64,000 bases of DNA from the NCBI RefSeq assembly GCF_900113945.1, contig NZ_FORG01000007.1, forward strand, positions 124,001-188,000, written 5' to 3'. Within the stretch, counting starts at the first letter, position 1; each line of letters starts with the position of its first letter. The translations under genes were made by a program, and so were the position numbers. This document shows positions 42,848-51,948 of the stretch, one piece after another. The DNA is from Xenorhabdus mauleonii. GTDB taxonomy: Bacteria; Pseudomonadota; Gammaproteobacteria; Enterobacterales; Enterobacteriaceae. The notes beneath the pieces are model-generated. The model was not told where the DNA came from, searched no databases, and saw only the letters and a program-made list of their open reading frames with translations.

Positions 42848-44803
42848 TTATTTTTTCTCTGCCAGGTCTACCTGATAGATAGCAAAACCGATGTCATCAT
42901 TCTTCAAGTACTTCACAGGATATTGAGCGTGTTCTTTAATAAATTTCGCCGCTTTTTCTGATGGCGAAGTTTCGAAACGAATATCCAGCTTTTTGTCTGT
43001 CTTGATTGGCAGGAATGACCAATTGTTTGCAGCCTGAGTTGATACGACGCCTTTTTCTTTAGTCACTCTGGAAATATAAGAAGCCAGAATGGTGCGGTTT
43101 TCATCCGGTGAAGCGAATGCGATGTGATCTTCACCCGTTCCTGCGAATTTCCCGCCGTAACCACGGTAGTTATTAGTCGCGATCAAGAAAGTGGCTTTTG
43201 GATCAATCGGTTTGCCCTGATAGGCCACGTCTTTGATGCGGTTGGCATCTTTATGGACAAGCTGGCAATCGGTGTCATATTTTGCCGGCTGGGTAAGATC
43301 TACCTTATAGTTAACCCCGCTGATAGTGTCGAAATTATAGGTGCGGAAACCATCCCAGTTCAGCAACTCCTGTGGTTTAGTGGAGTTGGGATCGATCTGG
43401 TTAAACATGCCCGCAGAACATTCCAGCCATTCAACAACATCAGCCCCTGTAGCTTTCACGACAACCAGCGTGTTCGGGTAGAGATACAGATCCGCCGCGT
43501 TACGGAAAGTCAGATCGCCTTTTTCGACTTCCACAAAATCAGCTGGTGCGTTTTTGCGCCCACCCGCTTTGAAAGGCGCTGCCGCAGCCAGAACCGGGAT
43601 CCCTTCCAGATTTGGATCACCCTGAATAAAGCGTTTGGTGTAATCGGCCTGCGCATCATTGACGATTTGGACGGTTGGATCACTTTGGATCAACGCCAGA
43701 TAGCTGTACATGTTGGCAGAGGCTTTACCGATAAATTTGCCGACGAAATCGCGGGTTCCCTGATGATCTTTTTCGATAATGTTCGCCAGCTTGCTGTCAC
43801 GCTCAACCAAGGCCTTTTTATGGGCTTTATCGTAAATAGGACGGGCTTCTGCCTTGGCTGATTCGACTTTCCATGTACCGCTGTCGTTGTTGATGACCAT
43901 ATCAACCACGCCCAGATGATCGCCCCATTGCCCCGGCATCACGGCAGGAACGCCATTGACTGTACCATTGGCAACATCAACGCCTTTTACATCAGCATAC
44001 TCTTTGCTTGGGAATACCCCATGCGCATGACCAAACATGATGGCATTAATGCCCGGGACTTCGCTCAGATAGTAAACGGAGTTTTCTGCCATCGCCTTAT
44101 AAGGCTCTTGGGAAAAACCAGAATGCGGAATGGCAATAATCAGGTCTGCGCCCTCTTTTTTCATCTGAGGAACGAATTTTTTGGCGGTTTCGGTAATGTC
44201 ATTAACGACCACTTTGCCATCCAGATTTGCTTTGTCCCAGATGCTGATTTGTGGCGGAACAAAACCGATATAGCCAATCTTGATGGTGTGTTCTTTACCA
44301 TCCCGATCTTTTACTGGGGTATCAACGATAATATAAGGTGTGAAGTAGTTCTTGCCCGTTTTGGCATCCATGATATTGGCATTGATATAAGGGAATTTAG
44401 CTCCTGCAATGGCTTTTTTCAGGTATTCCAGCCCAAAGTTGAATTCATGGTTGCCAAAGTTACCTACCGTGTAACCCATCGTATTCATCAATTGGTGGGC
44501 TGGGTGAACATCCCCTTTTTTCAGCCCCTTCGCTGCCATATAATCCGCCAGCGGACTGCCTTGGATCAGGTCGCCATTATCAACCAGAATTGCGTTGGTT
44601 GCTTCGTCCTTCGCTGCCTTAATCAAATTAGCAGTACGAACCAAGCCAAACTGTTCAGTGGATTTATCTTTAAAGTAATCAAAATCAATCAGATTGCTGT
44701 GAATATCTGATGTCTCCATTACCCGCAAATCAACTGTCGCCGCATTCACATTGAATGCCACCAACATCGCCAATGTCGATACTTTCAATACATTCTTCAT
44801 CAT
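42848..44803 (-). CDS. cpdB: 2',3'-cyclic-nucleotide 2'-phosphodiesterase / 3'-nucleotidase
   Basis: Periplasmic enzyme that opens 2',3'-cyclic nucleotides and dephosphorylates the resulting 3'-nucleotides. The 651-residue length matches the family (E. coli 647). Signal peptide to VNA (residue 21), then [65 protein letters not shown] and the C-terminal substrate loop [22 protein letters not shown] precedes the ATG. It lies between the porin and RNase I genes, a fit with stepwise RNA breakdown. Confidence 0.96.
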   Translation of the reverse strand: MMKNVLKVSTLAMLVAFNVNAATVDLRVMETSDIHSNLIDFDYFKDKSTEQFGLVRTANLIKAAKDEATNAILVDNGDLIQGSPLADYMAAKGLKKGDVHPAHQLMNTMGYTVGNFGNHEFNFGLEYLKKAIAGAKFPYINANIMDAKTGKNYFTPYIIVDTPVKDRDGKEHTIKIGYIGFVPPQISIWDKANLDGKVVVNDITETAKKFVPQMKKEGADLIIAIPHSGFSQEPYKAMAENSVYYLSEVPGINAIMFGHAHGVFPSKEYADVKGVDVANGTVNGVPAVMPGQWGDHLGVVDMVINNDSGTWKVESAKAEARPIYDKAHKKALVERDSKLANIIEKDHQGTRDFVGKFIGKASANMYSYLALIQSDPTVQIVNDAQADYTKRFIQGDPNLEGIPVLAAAAPFKAGGRKNAPADFVEVEKGDLTFRNAADLYLYPNTLVVVKATGADVVEWLECSAGMFNQIDPNSTKPQELLNWDGFRTYNFDTISGVNYKVDLTQPAKYDTDCQLVHKDANRIKDVAYQGKPIDPKATFLIATNNYRGYGGKFAGTGEDHIAFASPDENRTILASYISRVTKEKGVVSTQAANNWSFLPIKTDKKLDIRFETSPSEKAAKFIKEHAQYPVKYLKNDDIGFAIYQVDLAEKK

Positions 44804-44822
44804 GCTATCCCCTTTTACGCCT

Positions 44823-44886
44823 TATACTTTTCGTTTTCCAAGTTACCGCCTGATTGGCGGCAGCTTGAAATCCAGTGGGTATTTAT
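44823..44886. repeat. Short palindromic repeat between the porin and cpdB genes
   Basis: TATACTTTTCGTTTTCCAAG on the left and GCTTGAAATCCAGTGGGTAT on the right surround a CCGCC-TGATT-GGCGG hairpin. It is a 64-bp member of the same repeat family, placed as an intercistronic hairpin. Confidence 0.6.
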
Positions 44887-44893
44887 ATTTTGC

Positions 44894-46102
44894 TTAAAAA
44901 GTCAAACGTGCTCCTGTTCCCAGAATGGACTGTTTTTTGTCTTTGTACGCTGGGTTGTCACTGCGGGCATCATCATATGCCGTTTCAACAAACAGGAGCA
45001 GTGTATTGTACTTGGAAACTGCAAAACGTTTATCTAAACCAACCGTATAAGTTTGTTTTCTATAGTTGAATGTATTGGCATCACCGTCACGCAGGTAATA
45101 TCCCGCATACATGCCACTTCCTTTCTGATCCCAATGCCATTTCATGCCTAAACCGTATAAATTGGCTTTCCAGTCACCTTTGACAGATTTGCTTTGCAGC
45201 TTCTCACCACTCTCTTCGTTGTACGCTAAACTCGAATTATTAGAGCGTGCCATGCCATAATCCACACCAACGGAGAATTCACGGCCCGGGAAGTAATATT
45301 CCACCCCAACAGCCAGCAAGCTATCTTGTGGTGAATTCAGCCCTGCATCTCGGACGCTCTTTTCTTTGCTGTCTTCGCGTACCGTTTCTGTTTTGAGCTG
45401 TTTTCTGCTCTCCCCTGTTGCCTGCGAATAACCGGCACTGGCAGACAGGCCAAAGTCAGATTTATAGAAACCAACGATTGAGTATGCGTGACGGATGTCA
45501 CCATGAGTGCGTTCTTTATCATCACCGGATTTGCCGCTGTAAGTTGCAGCAAGGTGGAAACCGTTATAACTATGGGTTTGTACAAAGATGGTTTGTGGCA
45601 AGCGGGTCAAAAAGTTATTTTTACCCACTCCTTTGCCGTCATAGCCTGTCGAGCGGTTCAGTACATCACCGAAATAAAAGACGCCGGTGTTGCCATAGCC
45701 GTAGCTGGATTTTTTCACCCAATCGATGGGAATATAAGTGCGGCCTACCCGCATTTCACCAATGCCATCATAAGAAGCGCCGATATAACCGACACGGTTA
45801 TACATTTCAAAGTTCGTTCTGTCATTTTCGCTATTGGACTTTTGTGTATCAGATCCCCACTCCATTTTGCCGAAAACTTTCATGTCCGGGGTCAATTTAT
45901 AACTCGCGCCGACGCCAATACGGCTGCCGTCATCTTTAATTCGGATATCCTTATCTTCACTGGTGACGGTTGTTTTCATACGAAATTGCCCCGTCAGATC
46001 CACCTTGGCGCCATTATCGTTGTACACGGTTACTGCATTTGCAGTGCCGGACATGACCAATAATCCAATTAAAACAGCCAACGGCTTCATATTTTTCACC
46101 AT
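44894..46102 (-). CDS. General porin of the OmpC/OmpF superfamily (divergent)
   Basis: Outer-membrane beta-barrel of 402 residues. Signal peptide visible, ending GTANA, then VTVYNDNGAKVDLTGQFRMK, MEWGSD and VGYIGASYDGIGEMRVGRTY, with the C-terminal barrel strand ending ARLTF (terminal Phe). It is clearly diverged from the porin at 49428. No clear Shine-Dalgarno; ATGs at 46102 and 46090 are both possible. First gene of the porin-cpdB-rna-nucleotidase set, so I infer it passes RNA fragments or nucleotides. Confidence 0.85.
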   Translation of the reverse strand: MVKNMKPLAVLIGLLVMSGTANAVTVYNDNGAKVDLTGQFRMKTTVTSEDKDIRIKDDGSRIGVGASYKLTPDMKVFGKMEWGSDTQKSNSENDRTNFEMYNRVGYIGASYDGIGEMRVGRTYIPIDWVKKSSYGYGNTGVFYFGDVLNRSTGYDGKGVGKNNFLTRLPQTIFVQTHSYNGFHLAATYSGKSGDDKERTHGDIRHAYSIVGFYKSDFGLSASAGYSQATGESRKQLKTETVREDSKEKSVRDAGLNSPQDSLLAVGVEYYFPGREFSVGVDYGMARSNNSSLAYNEESGEKLQSKSVKGDWKANLYGLGMKWHWDQKGSGMYAGYYLRDGDANTFNYRKQTYTVGLDKRFAVSKYNTLLLFVETAYDDARSDNPAYKDKKQSILGTGARLTF

Positions 46103-46975
46103 AATAAATGCACCATCAAATATTAAATTTAAAAATTTGATTTTCTTTCAGGCAAAAAAATCTCTCTATCACAGAATTCGCTGCAATATATTGAGGGCAA
46201 TAAATACCCATCACGATTTTTGCCAAAAGAAAATCGTTCACAAAAATGACAAATTTAGAATGCTATTTAAAATTATCTTTTTTCTATTACCGCTTCCCGT
46301 TGAGAGTTTTATCAACACCAATAAGGTGTAAAAATCAAAATGAGGTGTGACAATATTCTGTTTTATTTTTAGACCAAGGGGATGCCGGAAGAATTAGGCT
46401 AAATTCCTCTATTCTTCTGCATTTAGTTCATTGCATTTACTAATAATAACCTAAAATAACTTTATTTTTCGTGAAGAAATGCACATTAACAGAAATAAGT
46501 AGACGATTCATTACAATACTACGTGATAAATATCACAAAAACTCGTTCCGAGTGGTTTTTAGGTTACATACACATTTAGCGAAAAACGCAAAATATATTA
46601 TTTATTGCACGATTAAAAATACATTCATTGAGAATATTTATTTCACCTCCTTCTTTTATTTATTTAATGGAATCTCTTTTTTTCACCTGAAAAATAAATA
46701 AATTTAAAGTTAGCTGCGATATTTTAATCATTAATAAATAAACATCACTCTTGATTGGGGAAAATAAACTCAATATAAATATCACGAATGAGTTAATTTA
46801 TTGTTTCTATTATTACGCGTAACATGAATGTGAAATTAAAGGATAAAATTGTAAATTTAACTTAAGTCAATAATTCATAAATATGAAAATCGATTGTTGA
46901 TAGAGAGAAATGGAAATTCTGCCCAAATTATCTGCAGTTATAACAAGTTATAGCGGCCGGTTTTTATCATGATTA
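46103..46975. other. Long AT-rich upstream region of the porin operon
   Basis: About 870 bases without a supported gene. An 8-bp inverted repeat ACGATTTT/AAAATCGT lies at 46213-46237, about 110 bases before the porin start, and could be an operator. A CRP-like palindrome is listed separately. Confidence 0.5.
46522..46537. promoter_or_regulatory. CRP-like site upstream of the porin-cpdB operon
   Basis: CGTGATAAATATCACA matches the CRP half-sites TGTGA and TCACA with the correct 6-base spacing and one mismatch. It is about 420 bases from the porin start, so its role depends on where the promoter is. Confidence 0.45.
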
Positions 46976-47091
46976 TTCATATTTCAAGTTGTGACCTTAC
47001 TGATGACTTAACGCACCGCGTCAACGGTTCTATACCTATCGCCTTCCAAATGGCCGCTTCATTGGCTATGTTTTGAAATCCAATGGATATC
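46976..47091. repeat. Degenerate repeat element adjoining the next copy
   Basis: The left end CATATTTCAAGTTGTGACC and right end TTTTGAAATCCAATGGATAT resemble the family ends; the interior differs. It stands head-to-tail with the element at 47092. Confidence 0.5.
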
Positions 47092-47217
47092 TATACGCAA
47101 TGGATTTCAAATTGCATCGCGGCGGCAAGAGAGAGCATCCCCGGGAGCATAGCTAACTATGTGACCGGGGTGAGCGAACCAGCCAACAAAGAGGCAGTTT
47201 GAAAGACGAAGCGTATA
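47092..47217 (+). repeat. 126-bp palindromic repeat (same family as 40062-40200)
   Basis: Begins TATACGCAATGGATTTCAAA and ends TTTGAAAGACGAAGCGTATA. The inner stem CCCCGG/CCGGGG encloses a second stem CATAG/CTATG. It lies just past the reverse-strand stop of mak. Confidence 0.85.
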
Positions 47218-47259
47218 TTGCACACAACTTGAAATTTATCGGATAAAAATGATTCTTGT

Positions 47260-48168
47260 TTATTGCTGTGGCCACAACCACGCAGCGCCACGCACACCGC
47301 TGGAATCACCATGTACAGCTTTTCTGATAGGAGTGGCACACTCACCGCCAAAAACCCATTCATTAACTAAATCCGGCAATGTGTGGTAAAGACGATCAAC
47401 ATTACTCATCCCACCGCCCAGAACAATCACATCCGGATCGAGTAGATTAATTACCTGTGCCAAAGCCCTTGCCAGACGTCTTTCATAGCGGCGCATAGCC
47501 AATTCTGCGAATTCCTCTCCTTGATTCAAGGCCTCCACAATTTCATGACCTTTTTTACGCTCCCCGCTTAAACGGAAATAATCTGTCATGAAGCCGGTTC
47601 CTGAGACAAAGATTTCCGTGCATCCCGGTTTACCGCAATAACAAGGGACTTCAGCCTGATATTGCCTGTCTTCTTCATCCATCCACGGCAACGGGTTATG
47701 CCCAAATTCCCCAGCCAACCCATTTCCTCCTGAATGAACCCTGCCATTAAAGGCAATGCCGGAACCACAACCAGTCCCAATAATGACAGCAAATACCATC
47801 GGCCGCCCGGCACCGGCGCCATCGGTAGCTTCAGACACAGCCAGGCAATTGGCATCATTGGCGATCCGGACTTCGCGCCCCAGTAACGCCGCAATATCTT
47901 TATCCAATACTTGGCCATTTATCCAAACAGAATTCGCATTTTTCACTTTTCCATTAAAAGGTGAAATCGCGCCGGGTATTCCGATACCCACCGTGCCTTG
48001 TTGCCCTGTTGCCAGCTCTGCATCGGTAATCAACCCAACAATGGCAGCCAATGTCTGCTGATAGTCATTACGGGGAGTATCTATCCGTTTACGAAATAAC
48101 TCTTCACCCAGATCGCCCAATGCAATCACTTCAATCTTAGTTCCGCCGAGATCAACACCTATGCGCAT
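47260..48168 (-). CDS. mak: Fructokinase (ROK family)
   Basis: Phosphorylates fructose, and other hexoses weakly, with ATP. Motifs: N-terminal phosphate loop [39 protein letters not shown] with the catalytic Asp, [12 protein letters not shown], the ROK zinc site [10 protein letters not shown], and [10 protein letters not shown]. 302 residues, as in E. coli Mak. Divergent from rdgC, the same neighbour as in E. coli. Confidence 0.95.
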   Translation of the reverse strand: MRIGVDLGGTKIEVIALGDLGEELFRKRIDTPRNDYQQTLAAIVGLITDAELATGQQGTVGIGIPGAISPFNGKVKNANSVWINGQVLDKDIAALLGREVRIANDANCLAVSEATDGAGAGRPMVFAVIIGTGCGSGIAFNGRVHSGGNGLAGEFGHNPLPWMDEEDRQYQAEVPCYCGKPGCTEIFVSGTGFMTDYFRLSGERKKGHEIVEALNQGEEFAELAMRRYERRLARALAQVINLLDPDVIVLGGGMSNVDRLYHTLPDLVNEWVFGGECATPIRKAVHGDSSGVRGAAWLWPQQ

Positions 48169-48241
48169 AACTTACCTTTTTTATTTTGTTTTTTTACAGT
48201 CAGGAGAATAATTTTTTATTTTATGAAAATGGCAAAGTTAT

Positions 48242-48304
48242 TATACCCAATGAATTTCAAGTTGCATCGCGGCGGCAAGGTAACTTGAAAGATGAAGGAG
48301 ATAG
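48242..48304 (+). repeat. 63-bp internally deleted copy of the palindromic repeat
   Basis: TATACCCAATGAATTTCAAG, then TTGCATCGCGGCGGCAAGG, passing directly to AACTTGAAAGATGAAGGAG. The middle present in the 126-139 bp copies is missing. It lies in the mak-rdgC divergent promoter region. Confidence 0.75.
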
Positions 48305-48409
48305 ATGAAACGGATTAAGTTCTAGGGCTTCGTCACATCATTCGTTATCATGCGTCCTTATGTTTTAATATGACCTTTGTCACCGTGCGCAACAATATGG
48401 GGTAACTGC

Positions 48410-49321
48410 ATGTTATGGTTCAAAAATTTAATGATTTACCGTTTAAACCGAGAAATATCTCTTTCTGCGGATGAACTGGAAAAACAATTAAGCCCATTGG
48501 CATTCACCCCGTGTGGCAGTCAAGATATGATGAAAACTGGCTGGGTTTCTCCGATGGGTTCTCACAGCGACGCGCTGACCCATGCGTCAGGCAACCAAAT
48601 TCTGATCTGTGCGCGCAAAGAAGAAAAAATGCTGCCTTCACCTGTAATTAAGCAAGAATTACAGGCCAAAATAGCCCGTCTGGAAGGTGAACAACATCGC
48701 AAACTGAAAAAAACAGAAAAAGATTCACTGAAAGATGAAGTGATACATACTCTGTTGCCAAGGGCATTTAGCCGTTTCAGTCAAACTTATATCTGGATCG
48801 ATACCGTCAATAGTCTGATCATTGTCGATGCCGCCAGTGCAAAACGGGCTGAAGATAATTTGGCTCTGCTAAGGAAAACGTTGGGATCATTACCCGTCGT
48901 TCCTGTCGCATTCACCGATCCGATTGAGCTGACTTTAACCGAGTGGGTACGTTCCGGTAACTTGCCTGCGGGTTATGATCTGATGGACGAAGCTGAGCTG
49001 AAAGCCATTCTGGAAGGAGGCGGGGTTATCCGCTGTAAGAAACAGGAACTGGTGTCAGACGAAATTGCGGCACATATTGAATCAGGCAAGTATGTCACCA
49101 AACTGGCGCTGGATTGGGAAGAGCGCATCCAGTTTATGCTGTCAGATGATGGCGCTTTCAAGCGCATCAAATTCAGTGAAACGCTGCGTGAGCAAAACGA
49201 TGATATTGATCGTGAAGATTTCGCTCAACGATTCGATGCCGACTTCACCTTAATGACCGGTGAGTTAAGTGCATTAATCAAAAACACTATTGAAGCGCTG
49301 GGCGGCGAAGCAGAAAAGTAA
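48410..49321 (+). CDS. rdgC: Recombination-associated protein RdgC
   Basis: Ring-forming DNA-binding protein that restrains RecA. The sequence [41 protein letters not shown] stretch and [11 protein letters not shown] are nearly identical to E. coli RdgC. I chose the ATG at 48410 (303 residues, equal to E. coli); the frame opens at a TTG at 48377. GGGG lies six to nine bases upstream. A strong hairpin follows. Confidence 0.97.
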   Translation: MLWFKNLMIYRLNREISLSADELEKQLSPLAFTPCGSQDMMKTGWVSPMGSHSDALTHASGNQILICARKEEKMLPSPVIKQELQAKIARLEGEQHRKLKKTEKDSLKDEVIHTLLPRAFSRFSQTYIWIDTVNSLIIVDAASAKRAEDNLALLRKTLGSLPVVPVAFTDPIELTLTEWVRSGNLPAGYDLMDEAELKAILEGGGVIRCKKQELVSDEIAAHIESGKYVTKLALDWEERIQFMLSDDGAFKRIKFSETLREQNDDIDREDFAQRFDADFTLMTGELSALIKNTIEALGGEAEK

Positions 49322-49335
49322 TAAAGAACCGAATA

Positions 49336-49372
49336 GAACTGCCTACAATGGTGATATGCATTGAGGCAGTTC
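49336..49372. terminator. Hairpin between convergent rdgC and the porin gene
   Basis: GAACTGCCT and AGGCAGTTC enclose a second stem CAATG/CATTG with one bulged A. It probably serves both convergent genes. Confidence 0.65.
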
Positions 49373-49427
49373 AACGAAATAACACTTGCCGTTTTTCAGT
49401 TACCTGATAATAGCATCGCTATCTCAA

Positions 49428-50576
49428 TTAAAAGCGGTAAATTAAACCAACCCCGAATACATCATCAACATCCAACTTGGTCTTTTTGGTGAAATCATTA
49501 TCTTTCAGCAAGTTGAATTGGTATTCAGCATAAGTGCCCATATTTTTATTGAAATCATAGAAAGCACCCACTGAAACATACTTCACTAAATCTTCAGAAC
49601 CCTTGGTTGTCAGTATGCTCTTATCAGCTAAGTCCTTACCCAGATCTTTACCTTTGGAGTAAACAAAACCAATGGATGGACGCAGGCCAAAATCAAACTG
49701 ATATTGCGCAGTCAGCTCAAGGTTTTGAGTCTTGTTGGCAAACATGGTGTGATTGTTCACAGAGCTGCCGAATCGGGTTAAGTTATGAGCTTCACCATAC
49801 ATGGCTGCCAGATAAACGTTATTTTTGTCATACTTGGCAGTCACAAGCCATGCTTCCGCTTTATTCCCTTTGGCAAGTACGTTAACACCTTTTGCACCTG
49901 TTTTTTGTGCTGCGGTGCGGTTAGAGTTCCCGTATGACGCACCGATATTGAAACCATTGCCGAAATCATAGGTACTGGAAAGACCGAAACCATCTCCGTT
50001 TTGTCTTGCAACATCATCACGGCTATTTCTGGTGCCGTTGTCATTTTTTGCTTGGTACTGCAAGGCAAAATTCAGGCCATTCACCAAACCAAAAAAGTCA
50101 GTATTGCGGTATGTCAACAACCCTGTCGAACGACCCATCATGAAGTTATCGGTTGCCGCCATAGAATCGCCGCCAAAGATTGGCAATGCATCTGTCCATG
50201 CGTTGCCATCATAAACCACGCCCATGTTACGGCCATAATCCAGTGAACCATAGTCACCAAATTTAAAACCGGCGAACGCATAGCGAGTTCGGGTATTTTT
50301 ACCGCTGTCTATCTCAATTCCATTTGCCCCCATGTTGAACTCCCAGCGACCATAACCGATCAGTTTGTCCGTAACTTGGGTTGAACCTTTAATACCTATA
50401 CGACCAACAGAAGCATCACCCGCATTTGACTTAGATTTAGAGAACGTTCTTTGGACATCTGCTTTTCCATATAAATCAATTTTATTACCATCTTTATTAT
50501 AAACTTCAGCAGCATTTGCTGCCCCAGCAATTAAAAGTACCGGAAGTGCCATTGCTATTGCGTTGTGCTTTATCAT
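49428..50576 (-). CDS. OmpF/OmpC-type general porin
   Basis: Trimeric outer-membrane porin for small hydrophilic solutes. Signal peptide MIKHNAIAMALPVLLIAGAA then NAAEVYNKDGNKIDLYGKAD, the classical enterobacterial porin start; the constriction loop is around NFMMGRSTGLLTYRNTDFFG, and the C-terminus is VGLIYRF. I chose the ATG at 50576 (382 residues) because GAGGA lies about eight bases before it; the frame opens at 50591. This is the likely major porin (Xenorhabdus OpnP type). A perfect CRP-site palindrome lies about 215 bases upstream. Confidence 0.93.
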   Translation of the reverse strand: MIKHNAIAMALPVLLIAGAANAAEVYNKDGNKIDLYGKADVQRTFSKSKSNAGDASVGRIGIKGSTQVTDKLIGYGRWEFNMGANGIEIDSGKNTRTRYAFAGFKFGDYGSLDYGRNMGVVYDGNAWTDALPIFGGDSMAATDNFMMGRSTGLLTYRNTDFFGLVNGLNFALQYQAKNDNGTRNSRDDVARQNGDGFGLSSTYDFGNGFNIGASYGNSNRTAAQKTGAKGVNVLAKGNKAEAWLVTAKYDKNNVYLAAMYGEAHNLTRFGSSVNNHTMFANKTQNLELTAQYQFDFGLRPSIGFVYSKGKDLGKDLADKSILTTKGSEDLVKYVSVGAFYDFNKNMGTYAEYQFNLLKDNDFTKKTKLDVDDVFGVGLIYRF

Positions 50577-51153
50577 TATCATGATCCTCATGAGTTTTGT
50601 TATTTTTCGCCACCGCCAAAAGACGCAGATCCCAAAAAGATTTCTGGGATAAATAATCAGGTGAGCGGAGTGATTTTTTACATGAACTCGTTACTAAAAT
50701 GTTAAATTTGTAACAAGCAATGAGGATACTAAGATTTAAACAGACCTTTTGCTAACAAAAATTGACAAAAAATTGTCTAAAAGTGCCATCCTGTGATGGA
50801 AATCACACCCTAGGTATAAATCTAATAATCAAATAGTATTAAATATCACAATAATTTATTTAAAACGGTAAGTAATGTATTTAAAGCAACAAGTTATAAT
50901 TATCAAAAATATAGAATAAATACCCGTGACATTATAATTAAAGGTAATACATTAACTTTCATTTATATTTTTGCCACTATCAATAATGGATAGAGTTATA
51001 ATAAATTATCGATATCATTGACAAGAACCTTTTAATTTTGTATTTGGTGAAACGAGATTTATTTCTTTCATTTGAGTTTAAGTCAGTAATTTCTCTTTCT
51101 TAATGGAATAAGGCCACTGCGGTACAAATTTTAACAACTCATAAGGTGCTAAA
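50577..51153. other. AT-rich divergent promoter region of the porin and TetR genes
   Basis: About 580 bases with no ORF. It holds the CRP-like palindrome at 50792 and very AT-rich DNA on both sides, which would suit OmpR/H-NS-type control of a porin, though I cannot assign those sites. Confidence 0.5.
50792..50807. promoter_or_regulatory. CRP-binding site candidate (perfect half-sites)
   Basis: TGTGATGGAAATCACA has exact TGTGA and TCACA half-sites with 6-base spacing. It lies about 215 bases before the porin start and 350 before the tetR start. Confidence 0.7.
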
Positions 51154-51792
51154 ATGGCAGAAAATCATTCACGTCCACGGGGCCGCCCCACAATTCCAGA
51201 GCAAGAAATACGTCAGAAAATTCACGAGGTCACTCTTTTACTTCTTATTAATCAAGGGTATAACAAAACCACTATGGATGTGGTTGCCAAGAGAGCCGGT
51301 ATTGCCAAAAAAACACTTTACCGGTTTGTCAAAAACCGGGAAGACCTGATTGAACAAGTTGTTATGCGCTGGACAGATAGCGTTGTTCCCGTGATGGGAA
51401 AAGCAGCCAATAATTTTCGACAAGTTATAAAATCATTGAAATTATATTTGGCTGAAATAGCTGGCCGGACATTATCCTCTGATGCTGTAGGCTTATTTAA
51501 ATTATTACAGTCTGATTTTCCATGTCGTACAACATTACTGGAAAAATATCAGAAAAGTAATATTGAGAGCAGCCAAAAGACGTTGGCTAATTGGCTCGAA
51601 CAACAATATCAACAAGGGTTGCTGAAAAAAATGGATTTTCACATTTTAAGTAACCTTTTGATATCAATGGTTGTTGCTGAACCACTCCGGCAAATGGCAC
51701 TGGGTCTTCTTCCCCCGCTGCCAGAAACGGATATCACACCCCGTATTGCCGCTGCACTGACATTGCTTGAACACGGGATTATAGAAAAATAA
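51154..51792 (+). CDS. TetR/AcrR family transcriptional regulator
   Basis: 212 residues. The N-terminal DNA-binding domain is typical: RPRGRPTIPEQEIRQKIHEV, then a helix-turn-helix in YNKTTMDVVAKRAGIAKKTL followed by YRFVKNREDLIEQVV. The ligand-binding C-terminal part is not recognisable. AGGTG lies six bases before the ATG. The chitobiase gene starts 156 bases downstream on the same strand, so it may regulate that gene, itself or the divergent porin. No target palindrome was identified. Confidence 0.88.
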   Translation: MAENHSRPRGRPTIPEQEIRQKIHEVTLLLLINQGYNKTTMDVVAKRAGIAKKTLYRFVKNREDLIEQVVMRWTDSVVPVMGKAANNFRQVIKSLKLYLAEIAGRTLSSDAVGLFKLLQSDFPCRTTLLEKYQKSNIESSQKTLANWLEQQYQQGLLKKMDFHILSNLLISMVVAEPLRQMALGLLPPLPETDITPRIAAALTLLEHGIIEK

Positions 51793-51948
51793 AAATAACA
51801 GGAAGTCATGGCGCAGTAATAACATATAGAAAACCGTGTTATTTTCTGACTAGTTTATTTTATAAAATAATATAATCACCGCAGAACGATAAACTGGCGC
51901 TGAGGAAATTAAAGTTTCAGCGCCTTCTCTAATAATGAGAACGACAAC

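Noticed and set aside
43916-44710. 264-codon forward ORF opposite cpdB
   Set aside because: Pure antisense shadow of cpdB, whose motifs are intact.
46471-46701. 76-codon forward ORF upstream of the porin operon
   Set aside because: AT-rich, no Shine-Dalgarno, no family resemblance, biased to Phe, Ile, Lys and Asn as expected by chance.
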